Assembly (NCBI GenBank): GCA_943370175.1
Contig: CALRPU020000004.1
Span: 62,001 to 126,000 of the forward strand
DNA length: 64,000 bases
Origin: Ideonella_A intermedia_A
GTDB lineage: Bacteria; Pseudomonadota; Gammaproteobacteria; Burkholderiales; Burkholderiaceae_C
Reading direction: 5' to 3'
The notes under the pieces were generated by a model. The model made no database searches. It had not been told where the DNA came from and worked only from the letters and a program-made list of their open reading frames with translations. Below, piece after piece: positions 22,823 to 31,031 of this stretch (within the stretch, counting starts at the first letter, position 1; every line of letters starts with the position of its first letter). The translations under genes and the position numbers were made by a program.

Positions 22823-24277
22823 ATGACCCAACGACCCACTCGCCGCGCCTTGCTGGTCGGCCTGATCGCCTCGTCCACCCTGCTGGGCGGTTGTGCCTGG
22901 CTGCGCACCACCTTCAGCTGGTTCGGCGGCAGCGCCCCCACCGTGCAAGGCGCAGCGCCCGGCAAGGGCTTCACCGGGCCGCTGCCCATCGTTTTCGTGC
23001 ACGGCAACGGCGACAACGGCGCCACCTGGGCCACCACCGTGTGGCGGTTCGAAAGCAACGGCTGGCCGCGCGACCGCCTGTTCGCGCCCGACCTGCCCTA
23101 CCCGCTGGCGCGCGACGACGACAAGGTGGCCCAGGAGGGCCGCACCTCCACCGCCGACCACCTGAAGTGGCTCAGCGTCGAAATCGACAAGGCGCTGGCG
23201 GCCACCGGCGCGCCGCAGGTCGTTCTGGTGGCCAATTCGCGCGGGGGCAATGCGGTGCGCAACTACCTGGCCAGTGGCGGGCGGAGCGCGGCGGCCAAGG
23301 TCGCCAGCGCGGTGCTGGGCGGCACGCCCAACCACGGCGTGCGCGCCGACGCCAACGACCGGCCCGGCAATGAATTCAACGGCGCCGGCCCCTTCCTCAG
23401 CGGCTTGAACCAGCCCAAAGGCCCGAACGGCGATGAAGTGACGCCGGGCGTGCGCTGGCTGACCATCCGCTCGGACAACAACGACAAGTTCGCCCAGCCC
23501 ACTGGCGAATGGATCGGCATGCGCGGCAAACCCACCAACGTCGGCTTCGACGGCCCGGCGCTGAAGGGCGCCACCAATGTGGTGATCCCGGGCATCGACC
23601 ACCGCGAAACCTCCTACGGCCCGAAGGCCTTTGCCGAGACCTTCCGCTTCCTGACCGGGCAATCGCCCACCACCACCGCCGTGACGGCGGAAAACGCCAT
23701 CAGCCTGCGCGGCAACGTCTTCGGCCTGGGCCTGGCCAACCAGCCTGGCAAGGGCAACTACGCGAACAACCTGCCCTTGAACGGCGCCACGGTGGAGGTC
23801 TATGCCGTGCAGGCCGCCAATGGCGAGCGCATCGGCGGGCCCCTGCTGCGACAGACCATCGGGCCCGACGGCCGCTGGGGCCCGCTGGCCACCACACCGG
23901 CCACGCCGCTCGAGTTCGTCGTTTCCGCGCCCGGCTTTGCCACCCACCACACCTACCGGTCACCATTCCCCCGCTCGTCGAGCCTGGTCCACCTGTTCGG
24001 CGCGCGCATTGCCGACACCGACCGCGACGCCCAGTCCATCGCGACGCTGAGCCGCCCGCGCGGCTACTTCGGCGTGCCGCGCGATGACATGAGCCTGGAC
24101 GGCAAGGCGCCGCCCCCGGGCATCCCGGCCGGCGTGGCCGGCGTGTCCACCAGCAAGCTCGTGCTGCGCGACGGCGGCCCGCGCGCGATGCCGGCCGAGT
24201 TCAATGGCGAGCGCATCGTGGGCCGCACCTGGCCCGCGGTGGAGAACCGCCTGACCACGCTGGAATTGCACTACTGA
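22823..24277 (+). CDS. Lipoprotein alpha/beta-hydrolase (lipase/esterase-like)
   Basis: A 484-residue exported hydrolase. The start TRRALLVGLIASSTLLGGC has twin Arg and a lipobox (L-G-G-C), suggesting a Tat- or Sec-exported lipoprotein. The fold begins with IVFVHGNGDNGATWATTVW (oxyanion HG) and has the nucleophile elbow in VLVANSRGGNAVRNYL, where Ala replaces the first Gly of G-x-S-x-G. VIPGIDHRETSYGPKAF carries the likely catalytic His. The C-terminal 170 residues form a separate beta-rich domain (NVFGLGLANQPGKGNYANN onward). Resembles class II/EstB-like lipases and PHA-related hydrolases; the substrate is open. A 30-bp gap follows the P1 peptidase gene. Confidence 0.75.
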   Translation: MTQRPTRRALLVGLIASSTLLGGCAWLRTTFSWFGGSAPTVQGAAPGKGFTGPLPIVFVHGNGDNGATWATTVWRFESNGWPRDRLFAPDLPYPLARDDDKVAQEGRTSTADHLKWLSVEIDKALAATGAPQVVLVANSRGGNAVRNYLASGGRSAAAKVASAVLGGTPNHGVRADANDRPGNEFNGAGPFLSGLNQPKGPNGDEVTPGVRWLTIRSDNNDKFAQPTGEWIGMRGKPTNVGFDGPALKGATNVVIPGIDHRETSYGPKAFAETFRFLTGQSPTTTAVTAENAISLRGNVFGLGLANQPGKGNYANNLPLNGATVEVYAVQAANGERIGGPLLRQTIGPDGRWGPLATTPATPLEFVVSAPGFATHHTYRSPFPRSSSLVHLFGARIADTDRDAQSIATLSRPRGYFGVPRDDMSLDGKAPPPGIPAGVAGVSTSKLVLRDGGPRAMPAEFNGERIVGRTWPAVENRLTTLELHY

Positions 24278-24374
24278 AGACGCCACGCGATGACCCTGCG
24301 CGCCGAGGTCGCGTTCGACAGGGCCGTGCCCGGCCAAGCCAGGCGCGCCGGCGGCAACGGTTAGATTCGGCGGC

Positions 24375-25100
24375 ATGCGACTGTCCCAGATCCTCTTCAG
24401 CCAAGGCTTTGGCACCCGGCGCGACTGCGCGGCCCTGGTGTGGGCCGGCCTCGTGGCACACGAAGGCACCGTGTTGGACGACCCCGACGCCGACCTCGAC
24501 CCCCATGGCCTGGTGCTGCGGGTGCGCGGCGAGGACTGGGCGGTGCACGACAAGGCGCTGCTGATGCTGAACAAGCCCGCCGGCTACGAGTGTTCGCAAA
24601 AACCCAAGCACCACCCGAGCGTGCTCAGCCTGCTGCCCGCCGCGCTGCGCAACCGCGGCGTGCAACCGGTGGGCCGCCTGGACGAAGACACCACCGGGCT
24701 GCTGCTGTTCACCGACGACGGCACGCTGATCCACAAACTCACCTCGCCCAAGCACCATGTGACGAAGGTCTACGAGGTGGTCTGCAAGCACCCGGTGGAC
24801 GCCAGCCAGATCGACCGCCTGCTGGCCGGGGTCAAGCTGGTCGACGACCCGGCCACCGTGGCGGCGGCCGCCTGCGAGGCCACCGGCGACTGCACGCTGC
24901 GCCTGACATTGACCGAAGGCAAGTACCACCAGGTCAAGCGCATGCTGGCCGCGGTGGGCAACCGGGTGGAGGCGCTGCACCGCAGCGCGATGGGCACGCT
25001 GGTGCTGGGGCCCGACCTCGCGCCTGGGAAATGGCGCTGGCTGAACGACGGTGACCGCGCGGCCCTGGGCCTGGCGCCCGCGCCACGCGCCACGCGCTGA
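24375..25100 (+). CDS. RsuA-family 16S rRNA pseudouridine synthase
   Basis: A 241-residue pseudouridine synthase. An N-terminal S4-like RNA-binding domain (RLSQILFSQGFGTRRDC) is followed by the catalytic domain with GRLDEDTTGLLLFTDDG, whose Asp in G-R-L-D is the nucleophile, and KYHQVKRMLAAVGNRVEAL. Resembles RsuA (U516 of 16S rRNA) more than RluE/F. No Shine-Dalgarno sequence is evident; a TAGATT hexamer ends 7 bp before the ATG, so the message may be leaderless. ribF follows after 33 bp. The rRNA target is inferred from family. Confidence 0.88.
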   Translation: MRLSQILFSQGFGTRRDCAALVWAGLVAHEGTVLDDPDADLDPHGLVLRVRGEDWAVHDKALLMLNKPAGYECSQKPKHHPSVLSLLPAALRNRGVQPVGRLDEDTTGLLLFTDDGTLIHKLTSPKHHVTKVYEVVCKHPVDASQIDRLLAGVKLVDDPATVAAAACEATGDCTLRLTLTEGKYHQVKRMLAAVGNRVEALHRSAMGTLVLGPDLAPGKWRWLNDGDRAALGLAPAPRATR

Positions 25101-25133
25101 CCCCCGGGGCACGGCCCGCCGGATAATCCGCCC

Positions 25134-26096
25134 ATGCGACTGTTCCGCAGCTTCCACTCCCCTCACCTCGCCCCGGCCTGTGCGCTGACCATCGGCAACT
25201 TCGACGGCGTGCACCGCGGCCACCAGGCGATGCTGGCGCTGCTGACCAGCGAGGCGCGGCACCGCGGCCTGCCCAGCTGCGTGATGAGCTTCGAGCCCCA
25301 CCCGCGCGACTACTTCGCGCAGGCCCAAGGCCACCCAGAGCGCGCGCCGGCCCGCATCTCGACCCTGCGCGACAAGCTCAGCGAGCTGGAGCACTGCGGC
25401 ATCGACCAGGCGGTGGTGCTGCGCTTTGACGAGCGGCTGGCCGCGCAATCGCCGCAGGCCTTCATCGACCAGGTGCTGCGCCAGGGCCTGGGCGCGAAGT
25501 ACGTGCTGGTGGGCGACGACTTTCGCTTTGGCGCGCGGCGCGCGGGCGACTACGCGATGCTGGACGCCGCCGGCGACGCCCACGGCTTCGACGTGGCACG
25601 CATGCAGAGTTACGAGGTGCACGGCCTGCGCGTCAGCAGTTCGGCCGTGCGCGACACCCTGGCCCGCGGCGAGATGGCCAAGGCCCGCGCGCTGTTGGGA
25701 CGACCGTATTCGATCAGCGGGCACGTGGTGCACGGGCGCAAACTGGGCCGCGAGCTGGGCTTTCCCACCTTGAACCTGCGGTTTGCGCACGCGCGGCCGG
25801 CGGCGTCGGGCATCTTCGTCGTGCAGGTGCACGGCCTGGCCGACCAGCCGCTGCGCGGCGTGGCCAGCCTGGGTGTTCGGCCCACGGTGGAAGACGCCGG
25901 CCGCGTGCTGCTGGAAACCCACTGCCTGGATTGGCCCGCCCCGCTGGGCCGCGACAGCGCCTACAGTCGTTGCATCAAGGTTGACTTGCTGCACAAGCTG
26001 CACGACGAGCTGAAATACGAATCGCTGGACGCCCTGCGCGACGGCATCGCCCGCGACGAGGCCGACGCGCTGGCGTGGTTCGCTGCGGCACGCTGA
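25134..26096 (+). CDS. ribF: Bifunctional riboflavin kinase / FAD synthetase
   Basis: A 320-residue enzyme that converts riboflavin to FMN and FAD. The N-terminal nucleotidyltransferase part has TIGNFDGVHRGHQAML and MSFEPHPRDYF, then VLVGDDFRFGARRAGD and SSSAVRDTLARGEMAKA. The C-terminal kinase has GHVVHGRKLGRELGFPTLNL and SLGVRPTVED. Length is standard. A GATAAT hexamer ends 6 bp before the ATG and there is no Shine-Dalgarno sequence, again suggesting a near-leaderless message. It is the usual neighbour of ileS and lspA in proteobacteria, as here. No FMN riboswitch fits in the short upstream gap. Confidence 0.95.
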   Translation: MRLFRSFHSPHLAPACALTIGNFDGVHRGHQAMLALLTSEARHRGLPSCVMSFEPHPRDYFAQAQGHPERAPARISTLRDKLSELEHCGIDQAVVLRFDERLAAQSPQAFIDQVLRQGLGAKYVLVGDDFRFGARRAGDYAMLDAAGDAHGFDVARMQSYEVHGLRVSSSAVRDTLARGEMAKARALLGRPYSISGHVVHGRKLGRELGFPTLNLRFAHARPAASGIFVVQVHGLADQPLRGVASLGVRPTVEDAGRVLLETHCLDWPAPLGRDSAYSRCIKVDLLHKLHDELKYESLDALRDGIARDEADALAWFAAAR

Positions 26097-26402
26097 GCGC
26101 CACCGTGCCGCGGTGCTGCCGAGGCCCCCGTTAGAATTCGGCCATGCCCCGCCAGACCGTCCTGCACCCCCGCGCCCCGGGCACGCCAGCCCGCTGCGGG
26201 CCATCGGCCACGCGCCGCCAGACCACCCGCGACCGAATTTGACGGCGGCCCCGCGCCGCCGCCGGTTGACCACCGCGCCCGCCCGCACGGCCCCGCGCCG
26301 CGCCGCGATGACCACCCGCCCAGGTGCGGACCCGCTCCGCACCTGCCGCAACCCAGCCACTGGCCTGCGCGCCATTGGCCATGCTGGCCCCTAGGAACCC
26401 TC
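26097..26402 (+). promoter_or_regulatory. 306-bp leader upstream of ileS with imperfect repeats and a possible small ORF
   Basis: No recognisable gene. A TAGAAT hexamer (26132-26137) could be a -10 box. Six bp later an ATG (26144) opens a 32-codon frame that ends ATT-TGA, i.e. with Ile as last codon. Two imperfect repeats are visible: GCCATGCCCCGCCAGACC (26142) against GCCACGCGCCGCCAGACC (about 26209), and a GCGGGCCATCGGCCACGC-like unit recurring near 26366-26384. The TAGG-AACC just before 26403 supplies a weak ribosome binding site for ileS. Function is inference only; a T-box is not expected and none was seen. Confidence 0.35.
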
Positions 26403-29348
26403 ATGCCCGAGACCTCGACCGCCCCCCAGGGCAACGCCGACCACGGTGCGGCCGCCGCCGCCACCACGGCCCCGGCAACCGACTACCGCCGCACCCTGAA
26501 CCTGCCCGACACGCCCTTCCCGATGCGCGGCGACCTGCCCAAGCGCGAGCCGGGCTGGGTCAAGGCCTGGGACGAACAAGGCCTGTACCAGCGCCTGCGC
26601 GACGCCCGCCACGGCGCGCCGCTGTTCGTGCTGCACGACGGGCCGCCCTACGCCAACGGCGCCATCCACATGGGCCACGCCGTCAACAAGGTGCTCAAGG
26701 ACATGATCGTCAAGGCGCGGCAGCTGGCCGGCTTCGACGCGCAGTACGTGCCCGGCTGGGACTGCCACGGCCTGCCCATCGAGAACGCCATCGAGAAAAA
26801 GCACGGCCGCAGCCTCAGCCGCGACGACATGCAGGCCAAGAGCCGCGCCTACGCCACCGAGCAGATCGCCCAGCAGATGGTCGACTTCAAGCGCCTGGGC
26901 GTGCTGGGCGACTGGGCGCACCGCTACGCCACGATGGACAAGGCCAACGAAGCCGGCGAAATCCGCGCCTTCAAGCGCGTCATCGAGCGCGGCTTCGTCT
27001 ACCGCGGCCTGAAGCCGGTGTACTGGTGCTTCGACTGCGGCAGCTCGCTGGCCGAGTTCGAGATCGAATACGCCGACAAGAAAAGCCAGACGCTGGACGT
27101 CGGCTTCCTGTGCGCCGAACCGGCGCGCCTGGCCGCGGCCTTCGGCCTGCCCACGCTGGGCAAGGACGCCTACGCCGTCATCTGGACCACCACCGCGTGG
27201 ACCATCCCCGCCAACCAGGCGCTGAACCTGAACCCGGCGCTCGAGTACGCGCTGGTGGACACCGAGCGCGGCCTGCTGGTGCTGGCCGCGTCGCTGGTGG
27301 AGAAGTGCATGACGCGCTACGGCCTGAGCGGCACCGTGGTGGCCACCGTGCTGGGAGAAGCGCTGGGCGGCATCGCGTTCCGCCACCCGCTGGCGCACGT
27401 GCACCCCGGCTACGACCGCGCCAGCCCGGTCTTCCTGGCCGACTACGCCACGGCCGAGGACGGCACCGGCATCGTGCACAGCTCGCCCGCCTACGGCCTC
27501 GACGACTTCAATTCCTGCGTGGCCCACGGCATGGCGCTGGACGACATCCTGAACCCGGTGCAAGGCAACGGCAGCTACGCCGCCGACCTGCCGTTGTTCG
27601 GCGGGCAGAACATCTGGAAGGCGGCGCCCGTCATCATCGACACGCTGCGCGAGGCCGGCCGCCTGTTCGCCACCGCGAACATCGTCCACAGCTACCCGCA
27701 CTGCTGGCGCCACAAGACGCCGGTGATCTACCGCGCCGCGGCCCAGTGGTTCATCCGCATGGACGCCGGCGAAGGCGTGTTCACCCGGGACAAGGCGCCC
27801 AAGACGCTGCGCCAGCTGGCGCTGGACGCCATCGACCACACCGGCTTCTACCCGGAGAACGGCCGTGCCCGGCTGCGCGACATGATCGCCGGCCGGCCCG
27901 ACTGGTGCATCAGCCGGCAGCGCAGCTGGGGCGTGCCGCTGCCCTTCTTCCTGCACAAGGACAGCGGCGAGCTGCACCCGCGCACCATGGAGATCCTCGA
28001 CCAGGCCGCGGCCATCGTGGAAGAAGGCGGCATCGAGGCCTGGAGCCGCGCCACCGTCGAGCAGATCCTGGGCCCGGACGACGCACCGCACTACACCAAG
28101 AGCAGCGACATCCTGGAAGTGTGGTTCGACAGCGGCAGCACCTTCTGGCACGTGCTGCGCGGCCAGCACCCGGGAGGCTTCCACGCCGACGGCCCGGAAG
28201 CGGACCTGTACCTGGAAGGGCACGACCAGCACCGCGGCTGGTTCCACAGCTCGCTGCTGCTGGGCTGCGCGCTGTTCGACCGCGCGCCCTACCGCGGCCT
28301 GCTGACCCACGGCTTCACCGTGGACAGCCAGGGCCGCAAGATGAGCAAGAGCCTGGGCAACGGCATCGACCCGCAGCAGGTCAGCCAGAAGCTGGGCGCC
28401 GAGATCATCCGCCTGTGGGTGGCGGCGAGCGACTACTCGGGCGACATCGCCGGCGACGACAAGATCCTCGCGCGGGTGGTCGACGCCTACCGCCGCATCC
28501 GCAACACGCTGCGCTTCCTGCTGGCCAACACCAGCGACTTCGACGCGCAACGCGACCTGCTGCCGCTGAACCGGCTGCTCGAAGTGGACCGCTACGCGCT
28601 GGCCCGCGCCGCGCAGTTCCAGGCCGAGGTGGTGGGCACGCGCGACGCGGCCACCGGCGTGTTCACCGGCGGGCATTTCGGCGTGTACGAGTTCCACCCG
28701 GTGGTGGCCAAACTGCAGGTGTACTGCAGCGAAGACCTGGGCGCCTTCTACCTGGACGTGCTGAAGGACCGCCTGTACACCACCGCCGCCGGCAGCCACG
28801 CCCGGCGCAGCGCGCAGACCGCGCTGTGGCACATCACGCACGCCATGCTGCGCTGGATGGCGCCGTTCATGAGCTTCACCGCCGAGGAAGCCTGGGCCGT
28901 GTTTGCGCCGGGGCGGTCGGTGTCGATCTTCACCGAAACCTACAGCGACACCACGGGCTGGACCGACGCCGCGCTGCTGGCCAAGTGGGACCGGCTGCAC
29001 GCGGTGCGCGACCTGGCGAACAAGCAGATCGAAGCGGTGCGGACCGAAGGCCGCGTGGGGTCGTCGCTGCAGGCCGAGCTGGTGATCACCGCGCCGCCGG
29101 CCGACCACGCGCTGCTGGCCAGCCTGGGCGACGACTTGCGCTTCGTCACCATCACCTCGAAGGCCACGCTGGTGGCGGGGGCCGACGGCAGCGAGCTGAC
29201 GGTGGCTGTGACGCCGTCCAGCGCCACCAAATGCGAACGCTGCTGGCACTACCGCGACGACGTCGGCCACGACGCGGCGCACCCCACGCTGTGCGGGCGC
29301 TGCACCAGCAACCTGTTCGGCGAGGGTGAAGTGCGGAAGGTGGCCTGA
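26403..29348 (+). CDS. ileS: Isoleucyl-tRNA synthetase
   Basis: A 981-residue class I aminoacyl-tRNA synthetase charging tRNA-Ile. The HIGH-type motif is HMGH (residues 89-92) in PPYANGAIHMGHAVNKVLKD, and KMSKS is at residues 646-650. The editing domain contains WTTTAWTIPANQALNLNP and DGTGIVHSSPAYGLDD. The C-terminus has the zinc-binding CERCWHYRDDVG ... CGRC pattern of bacterial type 1 enzymes. It has a somewhat extended N-terminus (about 25 Ala/Thr-rich residues) before the conserved start. lspA follows after 2 bp, the classic ileS-lspA arrangement. Confidence 0.98.
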   Translation: MPETSTAPQGNADHGAAAAATTAPATDYRRTLNLPDTPFPMRGDLPKREPGWVKAWDEQGLYQRLRDARHGAPLFVLHDGPPYANGAIHMGHAVNKVLKDMIVKARQLAGFDAQYVPGWDCHGLPIENAIEKKHGRSLSRDDMQAKSRAYATEQIAQQMVDFKRLGVLGDWAHRYATMDKANEAGEIRAFKRVIERGFVYRGLKPVYWCFDCGSSLAEFEIEYADKKSQTLDVGFLCAEPARLAAAFGLPTLGKDAYAVIWTTTAWTIPANQALNLNPALEYALVDTERGLLVLAASLVEKCMTRYGLSGTVVATVLGEALGGIAFRHPLAHVHPGYDRASPVFLADYATAEDGTGIVHSSPAYGLDDFNSCVAHGMALDDILNPVQGNGSYAADLPLFGGQNIWKAAPVIIDTLREAGRLFATANIVHSYPHCWRHKTPVIYRAAAQWFIRMDAGEGVFTRDKAPKTLRQLALDAIDHTGFYPENGRARLRDMIAGRPDWCISRQRSWGVPLPFFLHKDSGELHPRTMEILDQAAAIVEEGGIEAWSRATVEQILGPDDAPHYTKSSDILEVWFDSGSTFWHVLRGQHPGGFHADGPEADLYLEGHDQHRGWFHSSLLLGCALFDRAPYRGLLTHGFTVDSQGRKMSKSLGNGIDPQQVSQKLGAEIIRLWVAASDYSGDIAGDDKILARVVDAYRRIRNTLRFLLANTSDFDAQRDLLPLNRLLEVDRYALARAAQFQAEVVGTRDAATGVFTGGHFGVYEFHPVVAKLQVYCSEDLGAFYLDVLKDRLYTTAAGSHARRSAQTALWHITHAMLRWMAPFMSFTAEEAWAVFAPGRSVSIFTETYSDTTGWTDAALLAKWDRLHAVRDLANKQIEAVRTEGRVGSSLQAELVITAPPADHALLASLGDDLRFVTITSKATLVAGADGSELTVAVTPSSATKCERCWHYRDDVGHDAAHPTLCGRCTSNLFGEGEVRKVA

Positions 29349-29350
29349 GC

Positions 29351-29842
29351 ATGGCGTTCAAGCAATCCAAGGCCAGCCTGCTGCCCTGGCTGGGCATCGC
29401 GCTGATCATCATCCTGGCCGACCAGTTCACCAAGACCTTGATCCTGGGCTACTTCCAGCTGGGGGACAGCCGCACGGTGACCTCGTTCTTCAACATCGTG
29501 CGCGTGCACAACACCGGCGCGGCCTTCAGCTTCCTGGCGGGCGCGTCGGGCTGGCAGCGCTGGTTCTTCATCGGCCTGGGCGCGGTGGCCACGGTGTTCA
29601 TCGTGTGGATGCTGCGCAGCCACGGCGGGCAGCGGCTGTTCAGCTGGGCCTTGTCGCTGATCCTGGGCGGGGCCATCGGCAACGTGGTGGACCGGCTGCT
29701 GCACGGTTACGTGGTGGATTTCATCCAGGTGCACGCCGGGGGCTGGTACTTCCCGTCGTTCAACATTGCCGACAGCGCGATCACCGTGGGCGCGGCGCTG
29801 TTGATCCTGGACGAGATCCGGCGGGTGCGGCGCGGGCGCTGA
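29351..29842 (+). CDS. lspA: Lipoprotein signal peptidase (signal peptidase II)
   Basis: A 163-residue inner-membrane aspartyl protease that removes signal peptides from diacylated prolipoproteins. Four membrane helices are apparent. The catalytic Asp pair is in GGAIGNVVDRL and SFNIADSAIT; NTGAAFSFLAG is another family signature. It starts 2 bp after ileS and is clearly co-transcribed with it. Probable clients in this window include the lipoproteins encoded at about 11.1 kb and 22.8 kb. A perfect GC palindrome follows, before the convergent acyltransferase gene. Confidence 0.97.
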   Translation: MAFKQSKASLLPWLGIALIIILADQFTKTLILGYFQLGDSRTVTSFFNIVRVHNTGAAFSFLAGASGWQRWFFIGLGAVATVFIVWMLRSHGGQRLFSWALSLILGGAIGNVVDRLLHGYVVDFIQVHAGGWYFPSFNIADSAITVGAALLILDEIRRVRRGR

Positions 29843-29849
29843 CCCCCCA

Positions 29850-29871
29850 GCCGCGCCGCGCGCGGCGCGGC
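29850..29871. repeat. 22-bp perfect palindrome between convergent genes
   Basis: Eleven bases GCCGCGCCGCG are followed directly by their reverse complement, 7 bp after the lspA stop and 23 bp before the acyltransferase stop. As RNA it would form a GC stem with a tight loop from either strand. There is no T-run. Placement suggests a bidirectional 3'-end structure. Confidence 0.5.
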
Positions 29872-29894
29872 CAGCGGGCGCGCCACACCGCTGC

Positions 29895-31031
29895 TCAGTC
29901 TCTCAACACCCAACGGTCGCGCCAGCGCAGGAAAGGCCGCTCGACGGCGGCGTGCAGCAGCCCACCCACGGCAATGCAGGCCGCCGAGATCAACAGCACC
30001 TCGCCCCAGGCGGGCACGCCGGCGGCCACCAGAGGCGCATGCATCACGTGGCCCACCGCCTTGTGGGACAGGTAGATCGAGTACGACCACAGCGCCAGCG
30101 GCAAGGCGCCGGGCACGTTCACCCGGTGCAGCCAGCAGGCCGGGCTGAGCGCGGCCACCACCAGCACCGCGAAGGCCATGGCCAGCAGCGAATAGCCGAA
30201 GGCGGTCATGAAAAAACCATAGCCCACGCCGTCGATGAGGTACCAGCGGTGCACGCCGTACAGCATGGCCGCCGTCGCCAGCACGCCCGCCACGCCCACC
30301 GCCTGGCCGCGCGACATCAACCAGGCCCAGGCGCGCGGGTGGTGGTGGCGCAAGATGGCCACGGCCACACCCGGCAGCAACTCGTCGAAGCGGCACAGCG
30401 TGGCGTAGTAGATGTTGGGGTGGTAGCCGGCGATGGCGCTGCCCGCTTCCAGGCCATGCGCGCGCCACAACATCCAGCGCGCGGTGACGCCCAGCGCGAT
30501 CAGCGCCACCAGCGCCAGCCAGCCCGCCCGCAGGCCGGCACCCAGCCGCCAGCCCGCCCACAGCACCATCGGCAGCACCAGGTAGAACTGTTCTTCGATG
30601 CACAGCGACCACGCGTGGGAGAACGCGGTGCCCGGTTGCAACTGGAAATTCTGCGTGAAGGTGACAAAGCGCCACCACGGTGGCGGCGTGCGCCCGCCCA
30701 GTTCGGCGGGCCACAGCAGGTAGGCCGCCAGCACCAGCCAGAACACCGGCAAGGTGCGCAGCGCCCGGCGCGCAAAGAAGCGGGGCAGCGACAACCGCCC
30801 GCGCTTCGAGGCACCCAGCAGCTGGTGGGCGATCAAGTAGCCGCTGAGCACGAAGAACAGGTCCACGCCCACCCAGCCCACCACGCTGACCCAGCCGAAG
30901 GTGGGCTCGCGGCTGACGAAGACCATGTAGTGGTAGGCAAAGACCAGGCAGATCGCCAGCGCGCGCAGCGTGTCCAGGCCCTGCGAGCGCGCGGACGGAC
31001 CGACCGCGACCACGGCCGTTGCCCCGCTCAC
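29895..31031 (-). CDS. Acyltransferase-3 (OafA/PlsY-like membrane O-acyltransferase)
   Basis: A 378-residue integral membrane acyltransferase of the acyltransferase-3 family, which transfers acyl groups to sugars, lipids or antibiotics. The start GLDTLRALAICLVFAYHYMV contains the family R...H pair, FFVLSGYLIAHQLL follows, and AWSLCIEEQFYLVLPMV carries the conserved S-x-x-x-E-x-x-F-Y motif. About ten membrane helices. It begins at a GTG overlapping the ABC exporter stop (GTGA), so it is translationally coupled. The larger open frame extending upstream through the ABC gene is out of frame with it. Acyl donor and acceptor unknown; the context suggests modifying something exported by the coupled transporter. 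Confidence 0.85.
   Translation of the reverse strand: MSGATAVVAVGPSARSQGLDTLRALAICLVFAYHYMVFVSREPTFGWVSVVGWVGVDLFFVLSGYLIAHQLLGASKRGRLSLPRFFARRALRTLPVFWLVLAAYLLWPAELGGRTPPPWWRFVTFTQNFQLQPGTAFSHAWSLCIEEQFYLVLPMVLWAGWRLGAGLRAGWLALVALIALGVTARWMLWRAHGLEAGSAIAGYHPNIYYATLCRFDELLPGVAVAILRHHHPRAWAWLMSRGQAVGVAGVLATAAMLYGVHRWYLIDGVGYGFFMTAFGYSLLAMAFAVLVVAALSPACWLHRVNVPGALPLALWSYSIYLSHKAVGHVMHAPLVAAGVPAWGEVLLISAACIAVGGLLHAAVERPFLRWRDRWVLRD

Noticed and set aside
25101..25133. An FMN riboswitch ahead of ribF
   Set aside because: Only 33 bp separate the genes, too short for the RFN element.
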